Assembly (NCBI GenBank): GCA_047639555.1
Contig: JBLIOE010000020.1
Location: 1 to 64,000, forward strand
Direction: 5' to 3'
From: JAJRXC01 sp047639555
GTDB lineage: Bacteria > Actinomycetota > Acidimicrobiia > Acidimicrobiales > Aldehydirespiratoraceae
Length of the DNA: 64,000 nt
Made by a program: the position numbers and the translations under genes. Under the pieces are notes generated by a model that was given only the letters and a program-made list of their open reading frames with translations, was not told the DNA's origin and did no database searches. This document shows, piece by piece, positions 59,755 to 64,000 of this stretch. Position 1 is the first letter of the stretch; the number at the start of each line of letters is the position of its first letter.

Positions 59755-60831
59755 TCAGAGGGCGGGACGGATGCCGTAGGTGTCGCCGCCACCATTGGCG
59801 ATGACATCGTCGAGCCAGGTGGTGCCGTAGCTGTCGGACACTTCTTGCGCCATGTCGCTCGCTTCGCCGGGCGGGGTGGACTCAAGGGTCCAGGCTTGGC
59901 GCTTGTAGGTCCAGTTGCTCGGATCGGCGGCGTGCGCCTGCTTCCAAAACGGAACCGCGGCGTCCTTCCCGACAGTGTCGTGAAGGTGGCACCCGAGCTC
60001 GAAGAGCGCGGCGGCGCGGCTGTGATCGATCGGACGAGGCAGCGAGGCCTCGATCACTTCGTGCGGGGCCATGGCGAAGCGGCTCTCGGCGCCGTTCTCG
60101 ACCCAGTCGACGATCGCGGCCCGATAGTCCTCGCCTTGGTCGGGGAACTTCTTGATCTCGGTGAACAGCATCTTCATACGCTCGGGGAGGTCGTCGGTGA
60201 TTTCCACCGCCCGCATTGGCGAAGCTTCGAGTGATGCCGACTCGGGTGGCCGAACCAGCGTTCCAGTTTCGTCGATCCACACGGCCATCGGCACGTTGTT
60301 GATGCCGAGGTGTTGGTCGACCAGGTGATAGGGATCGAGCAGCGATGGATGAGTCGGCGACGCCGCCGCGATCCACTCGGTGGTCTTCGAAGGATCGAGA
60401 TCGAGGGCGACCGTGACAACGGTGAGTCCCTGGGATTCGAGTTCAGCGTGAAGTGCCTGCCACCCGGGCAGGCTGTGGCGACAACCTCACCACGAGGCCC
60501 AGGCGACAAGGAGTACCTTGCGGCCATGGAGCGAAGTGAGCGAGAAAGGGTTGCCGTCGGCGTCAGTGAATGGCAGGTCGGGGACGACCGCTGTTGTGAG
60601 TGCGCGACCGCCACTTTCTGGGCCGAGGGCGACGAGGCCATGGTCGGGATCTTCAACGATCGCCATGCCGAGTTTGTTGGCTACGACGGAGACATCAAGC
60701 TGTCCGTCCGCCATCACGGCTTCAGGAGCAGGGACACATTGCTCGCCCTTACAGAGCCCCTCGGGCTTCGATTGCCAACCCGTCGCCGCGGCGAACGAGT
60801 CGGTATCGACGGTCAGTGAGTCGAGGATCAT
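59755..60831 (-). CDS. Thioredoxin/TlpA-fold selenoprotein with in-frame UGA (Sec115)
   Basis: 358 residues if TGA at 60487-60489 is read as selenocysteine. Upstream 114 codons end in LLVAWASW; after the TGA the same frame continues GCRHSLPGW and runs 243 codons to the stop at 59755. WASW-U-G-C-R replaces the W-C-x-x-C of TlpA/ResA. Downstream residues (LTVVTVALD, DQHLGINNVPMAVWIDETG) complete the thioredoxin fold with its cis-Pro. An N-terminal KPEGLCKGEQCVP segment adds two Cys, and the C-terminal 170 residues form a helical, TPR-like tail (ALFELGCHLHD). A SECIS-like hairpin follows the TGA. The start ATG 60831 has a leaderless -10 box. Sec machinery is not in this window. A frameshift/pseudogene is unlikely because both halves stay in frame and conserved. 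Confidence 0.88.
60455..60473 (-). promoter_or_regulatory. Bacterial SECIS-like stem-loop directing Sec insertion
   Basis: On the minus strand GCCTGCC pairs perfectly with GGCAGGC around a five-base loop CGGGT. The stem begins 13 bases after the UGA and the loop guanines fall 22-24 bases after it, within the 16-37 window known for bacterial SECIS elements with a conserved G in the apical loop. Confidence 0.75.
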
Positions 60832-60837
60832 GGGCGC

Positions 60838-60843
60838 ACCCTA
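60838..60843 (-). promoter_or_regulatory. -10 box TAGGGT of the selenoprotein gene
   Basis: TAGGGT, six bases, ATG 60831. Leaderless layout; supports the start used. The 216 bases beyond it up to 61059 contain no gene apart from a seven-codon ATG frame at 60972 behind a GGAG-type site. Confidence 0.5.
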
Positions 60844-61059
60844 GGAGATTCGGCCGCCCCCAGCGAGATCACGCCCGCCGCGTCGCGAAGCGGGCGACCC
60901 GGCGGTGTCACAGGGTGTCAGTAGCTTCACTCTCACTTCCCCTCGTTGATCAATCTCTGAGGAGAAGGCTGATGCCATCCGACCACGATTTCTGACTGCA
61001 ATCCCGTGAGTGGCTGATCCGATATCGCCCGAAAGAGCGACCTGGATGCCCGCTTCGAC

Positions 61060-61281
61060 GTGGTCGATGGTCACCTCCACAAGATGGGTGACCGGATGGA
61101 TCAGTCCGACTCGCGGCTCGGACGAATCGAGACCGATGTCCATGAAGTGAAGACAGAGATGAGGGAATTCCGAATGGAGTTCCACTCGATGAGTCGAGCG
61201 ATCGTGCTGTCCGTCATGGCGATGGCTGTCATGCTGGCTGTTCTCGTGCTCACGATCGGCATCGCCGCCCTCGCGGCATAA
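61060..61281 (+). CDS. Small coiled-coil protein with C-terminal membrane helix
   Basis: 73 aa from GTG 61060. A heptad-like segment (MGDRMDQSDSRLGRIETDV, EVKTEMREFRMEF) is followed by a hydrophobic helix (AIVLSVMAMAVMLAVLVLTIGI) at about 47-68. The frame stays open to 61018 but has no good start there, and relatives usually have a longer N-terminal coiled coil, so this may be a 5'-truncated copy. Function unknown; likely tail-anchored in the membrane. Confidence 0.5.
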   Translation: MVDGHLHKMGDRMDQSDSRLGRIETDVHEVKTEMREFRMEFHSMSRAIVLSVMAMAVMLAVLVLTIGIAALAA

Positions 61282-61289
61282 CGCTTGCG

Positions 61290-62738
61290 TTAGCCCCTAT
61301 CGGCGAGGTCGTACTCGGCCATGAAGTAGGGGTGGTCGGGGTCGAAGTCGGTGAGAGTGGCGGGGTTGTCGACTTTGCCCATCGGCCGTGAGCCGGTGCC
61401 GACTACGCCGGCGGGCTCATTGCCGAGGTCGAGGCGGACTTCGTCGATCAGGGCACGAAGCCGCTCCACGATCTCGGTCTCAGTCTCGGCGACGTTGGTG
61501 GTCTCCGCGATGTCGTCGACCAGGTTGAAGAGCTGATCCTCTTGCTCGCCCTGCTTCAGTACATGGAGCTTCCACGGTCCGACGCGGACAGCTTCGATGT
61601 TTGGCCCGACTTGGTAGAAGAACGATCGTTCACCGTCGAGCGTGCGACCATCGAGGCCAAGCACTCCGGCAAGGTCGTGGCCGTCGATCGTGCGGTCGGT
61701 CGGAACGTCGGCACCACAGATGGCGGCCAGTGTGGGGTAGAGGTCGATCTGGGCACCGACGGCAGCGGACGTCCCCGTAGAGACATGTCCGGGCCAGCGC
61801 ACGATGCACGGCACTCGTTGTCCGCCTTCCCATGTCTGCCCCTTCGATCCACGCAGGGGTGCGTTCGAGCCAGCTCCGCCCGACTCATGGGCCAGTGAAC
61901 CGTTGTCGCTGGTGAAGATCACGATCGTGTCGTCGTCAAGTCCGAGCTCGGCGAGTTCGGCGAGGATCACTCCCGTGACCCAGTCGACACACTCCACTGC
62001 GGCGCCATAGTCGCCGTTCTGCGAGGCCTTCTTGAATCGTTCCTGCACATAGATCGGCAGGTGCACATACATGTGGGCGAGGTACAGGAAGAACGGCTGG
62101 TCCTTGTTCGTGCGAATGAACCGCACGGCCTGTTCGAGATAGCGGTTGGTAAGTGAGGCCTGATCGGGCTGGGCTTCGAGCACGGCCTTGTCTTCGAGGA
62201 GGGGGAGCGGTGGTCGCACCCACGGCTCGGTAAGCCCCATCTTGCGAAGCATCTCTTCGATCTCGTCGGGCGTGAGCCCGTGGACCTTGTCGCCCGCGAT
62301 CTGCCGACCCATGTCGTTGCTATACGGAATGCCGTAGTACTCGTCGAAGCCATGAGAGGTAGGCAGGAACTCGGGTTGATCACCCAGGTGCCATTTGCCG
62401 ACGAGTTTTGTCGCGTAGCCCTGCTCACTGAGGAGGCGAGCGATTGTTACCTCGGCCGGATTGAGACCGACCGACCAGCCGGGGAACAACACGCCGCCGA
62501 GGCCACCCGATGCGGCACCGCCGAAGCCCACCCGGAGCGGATAACACCCGGTCATCAGCGCGGCCCGCGACGGCGAGCAGACCGGTGACGTCGCATAGAA
62601 GTCGGTGAAGCGGGTGCCTTCCGCCGCCATCTTGTCGAGATGGGGTGTGCGGTTCAGTTCCGACCCATAACAACCGAGGTCGCCGTAGCCCAGGTCATCG
62701 CAGTTGATGAGAATGACGTTGGGAGCGCGTTCGGTCAT
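61290..62738 (-). CDS. Sulfatase (formylglycine-dependent arylsulfatase family)
   Basis: 482 aa. Metal-binding DD at 14-15 (INCDDLGYGD), formylglycine site CSPSR at 54-58, LVGKWHLG near 118 and FTSDNG near 276. Cys-type sulfatase hydrolysing sulfate esters and needing a formylglycine-generating enzyme encoded elsewhere. No signal peptide is evident, so it is probably cytosolic. It overlaps the IYD-like gene stop by ATGA, making a two-gene operon. Confidence 0.9.
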   Translation of the reverse strand: MTERAPNVILINCDDLGYGDLGCYGSELNRTPHLDKMAAEGTRFTDFYATSPVCSPSRAALMTGCYPLRVGFGGAASGGLGGVLFPGWSVGLNPAEVTIARLLSEQGYATKLVGKWHLGDQPEFLPTSHGFDEYYGIPYSNDMGRQIAGDKVHGLTPDEIEEMLRKMGLTEPWVRPPLPLLEDKAVLEAQPDQASLTNRYLEQAVRFIRTNKDQPFFLYLAHMYVHLPIYVQERFKKASQNGDYGAAVECVDWVTGVILAELAELGLDDDTIVIFTSDNGSLAHESGGAGSNAPLRGSKGQTWEGGQRVPCIVRWPGHVSTGTSAAVGAQIDLYPTLAAICGADVPTDRTIDGHDLAGVLGLDGRTLDGERSFFYQVGPNIEAVRVGPWKLHVLKQGEQEDQLFNLVDDIAETTNVAETETEIVERLRALIDEVRLDLGNEPAGVVGTGSRPMGKVDNPATLTDFDPDHPYFMAEYDLADRG

Positions 62739-63472
62739 GGCAGCATCATGCCGTCCGGTGAGCCTCCGCGAAAGATGGCGATGTCGCCCAGTGGTTTGCG
62801 AGCGAGATCGGGCACGACCACGCCGGGAAGCGGATGGCCAACCGGGAACATCGCGAACGGCCGTTCGGTGTCAGGTCGATCGAGGACCTTTCGGAGGAAG
62901 GCCATCGGGCTTGGGGTGTGGGGGAGGGTGATGAGGCCCGCCTGGTGGACCGCGGTGACGAACATGCCGGCTGCGATGCCGACGCTTTCCTTGACGTAGT
63001 AGTGCGTCTTCTTCGAGCCGTCGTGGTGGGTGCCGAAGCGCTGCTCGAAGAGCACCACGAGCCAGGGCGCGATCTCGAGGAACTCCTTGTGATGATCGGT
63101 ACCGAGCGGTGCGAGCGCCGCCTGCCACTCCTCGTTCATCCGGTTCTCGAGATAGTTGGTGTGTTCCTCTTCCTCGGCGGCCGTTCGGATCTGGCGTTTG
63201 AGATCGGGATCGCTGATCGCAACGAACGTCCAGGGCTGCATGTGGGCGCCCGAGGGAGCCGTCGCCGCCGCTCTGATCAGGTTCTCGATCACCGACCGCG
63301 GCACTGGACGATCGTCGAACATGCGCACGCTGCGGCGCCGATCCATCTCGGCAAGAAACCGCTCTGATCGCTCGCCCAGCTCGCTATCGCTGACGGCCGG
63401 GTGATCGTGGGCGACGAACGGATGCGCCGCCGCAAGTGCGGAATCCGGATAGGGATGTTTGTAGTCCGTCAT
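62735..63472 (-). CDS. Iodotyrosine deiodinase-like nitroreductase (IYD family)
   Basis: 245 aa. FMN site RRRSVRMF (46-52) and TAPSGAHMQPW (71-81) match iodotyrosine deiodinases. The substrate-binding triad of IYD can be aligned as Glu103, Tyr107 (EEHTNY) and Lys129 (HHKEFL), with one extra residue in the loop between Tyr and Lys. AGLITLPHTP and RPDTERPFAMFPVGHP complete the match. Predicted to bind a halotyrosine or similar phenol zwitterion and remove halide reductively, though other reductions are possible. ATG 63472 is fixed by a leaderless promoter. First gene of the operon with sulfatase. Confidence 0.85.
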   Translation of the reverse strand: MTDYKHPYPDSALAAAHPFVAHDHPAVSDSELGERSERFLAEMDRRRSVRMFDDRPVPRSVIENLIRAAATAPSGAHMQPWTFVAISDPDLKRQIRTAAEEEEHTNYLENRMNEEWQAALAPLGTDHHKEFLEIAPWLVVLFEQRFGTHHDGSKKTHYYVKESVGIAAGMFVTAVHQAGLITLPHTPSPMAFLRKVLDRPDTERPFAMFPVGHPLPGVVVPDLARKPLGDIAIFRGGSPDGMMLP

Positions 63473-63478
63473 CACTCG

Positions 63479-63484
63479 ACGGTA
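63479..63484 (-). promoter_or_regulatory. -10 box TACCGT of the IYD-sulfatase operon
   Basis: TACCGT, six bases, ATG 63472. Decides the start against the GTG at 63475. Confidence 0.55.
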
Positions 63485-63517
63485 GCCGCCGGCTCGCCAC
63501 CGGGTCGGGGCCGATTC

Positions 63518-64000
63518 TCAACTGATCGTGAGCTCGCTCGGGTAACTGGCGTTGGCGAACGCGTACCAAAGGTGGTCGCCGGAATCGTCGGGCGAGACCT
63601 TCAACATCAGCCCGCGATTTGTGTCGATCGAAGCGTTGATCAGGCCGAGGGTGATCGTTACTTTGCCGAAGTCGTTGCCGAAGGCCGCTTGGTTGAACGT
63701 GCCGGTTCCGCTGGCGAGTGCGACGCAGCCCGTCTTGTTCGCCGCGCAGTCGTAGAGGCCGACCGCCACGCGTCCATGCCTGTTGTTGTCGAAGTCCTTC
63801 GTCGCGAGCCAGATGTCGAGTCTCGGAGTTCCTACGAGAGAGAGGCCGCTGCCTGCGTTCACAAACCACTGCTGCATCTTGTCGTAGTTGGTTTCGGACA
63901 GGCCTGCGCCTTTCTGCACAAGAAGCCCCGGCTCGTCGTCGTTGTCGGTGTCATAGTTCGCGAGCGGGCCAGCTGCGAGCGGTCCATCCAGCGGCAGGAA
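63518..64000 (-). CDS. C-terminal part of an unidentified probable extracellular protein (5' end outside window)
   Basis: 160 residues in one frame from the right edge to the stop at 63518. It begins FLPLDGPLAAGPLANYDTDN, followed by NDDEPGLLVQKGAG and regular short beta-like strands (TPRLDIWLATKDFDNNRHGRVAVGLYDC, GKVTITLG, LMLKVSPDDSG). Two Cys (LYDCAANKTGC) may form a disulfide. The pattern is a beta-sandwich, as in surface or exported proteins, but no family is recognised. The missing N-terminus prevents checking for a signal peptide. Confidence 0.65.
   Translation of the reverse strand, partial: FLPLDGPLAAGPLANYDTDNDDEPGLLVQKGAGLSETNYDKMQQWFVNAGSGLSLVGTPRLDIWLATKDFDNNRHGRVAVGLYDCAANKTGCVALASGTGTFNQAAFGNDFGKVTITLGLINASIDTNRGLMLKVSPDDSGDHLWYAFANASYPSELTIS

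Overview
The window is dense, GC-rich bacterial chromosome with no rRNA or tRNA seen. The gene content points to a high-GC actinobacterium, most likely of the Acidimicrobiia type. Supporting signs are F420-dependent LLM oxidoreductases, a WXG100/EccC type VII secretion pair, DUF1214, DUF2889 and DUF6356 proteins, many short GTGA/ATGA gene overlaps, and many genes preceded by a TANNNT box 6-8 nt before the start codon (leaderless transcription). The class assignment is inferred from this repertoire, not proven.

Layout. 1-6.6 kb: a truncated repeat-rich protein, an ADH/MFS/DUF2889 operon, and an LLM plus two crotonase-fold enzymes. 6.6-10.05 kb: an accessory cassette bounded by 17-bp inverted repeats. 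It holds a transposon-passenger remnant, a 5'-truncated tetR, and a PrnB-family heme protein coupled to a kynureninase-like PLP enzyme. 10.1-15.4 kb: WXG100, a giant FHA/FtsK-type ATPase and a YczE-like membrane protein. 15.4-19.7 kb: Gfo/Idh/MocA oxidoreductase, S9 peptidase, DUF1214. 19.9-28.7 kb: a split branched-chain-type ABC importer (LivK, fused LivHM, TetR; then LivG and LivF) around a carotenoid oxygenase and acyl-CoA ligase pair. 28.7-32 kb: SDR and a molybdate operon with an HTH-Mop regulator. 32-39.5 kb: MscS, second DUF1214, methyltransferase/VOC/hydrolase, a lipoprotein HtrA-like protease, and an FMN alpha-hydroxyacid oxidase. 39.5-45 kb: two very unusual fusions, LivH-LivM-LivG in one chain and MFS-LivF in another. 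45-59.2 kb: a catabolic neighbourhood (SDRs, nitroreductase, phosphotriesterase-like lactonase, APH-like kinase, amidohydrolases, TauD dioxygenase, Lrp regulator, HIBADH-like enzyme, CMD protein, LLM, class III CoA-transferase). 59.2-64 kb: carbonic anhydrase, a thioredoxin-fold selenoprotein read through an in-frame TGA with a SECIS-like hairpin, sulfatase, an iodotyrosine-deiodinase-like nitroreductase, and a truncated surface-type protein.

Taken together the window looks like a catabolic and uptake region for CoA-linked or aromatic/terpenoid carbon: two Liv-like importers, ligases, crotonases, CoA-transferase and oxidoreductases. Specific substrates cannot be read from sequence. The strongest novel leads are the selenoprotein (60.49 kb), the MFS-ABC/LivHMG hybrid transporter (39.5-45 kb), and the PrnB/kynureninase-like cassette (6.6-10 kb).
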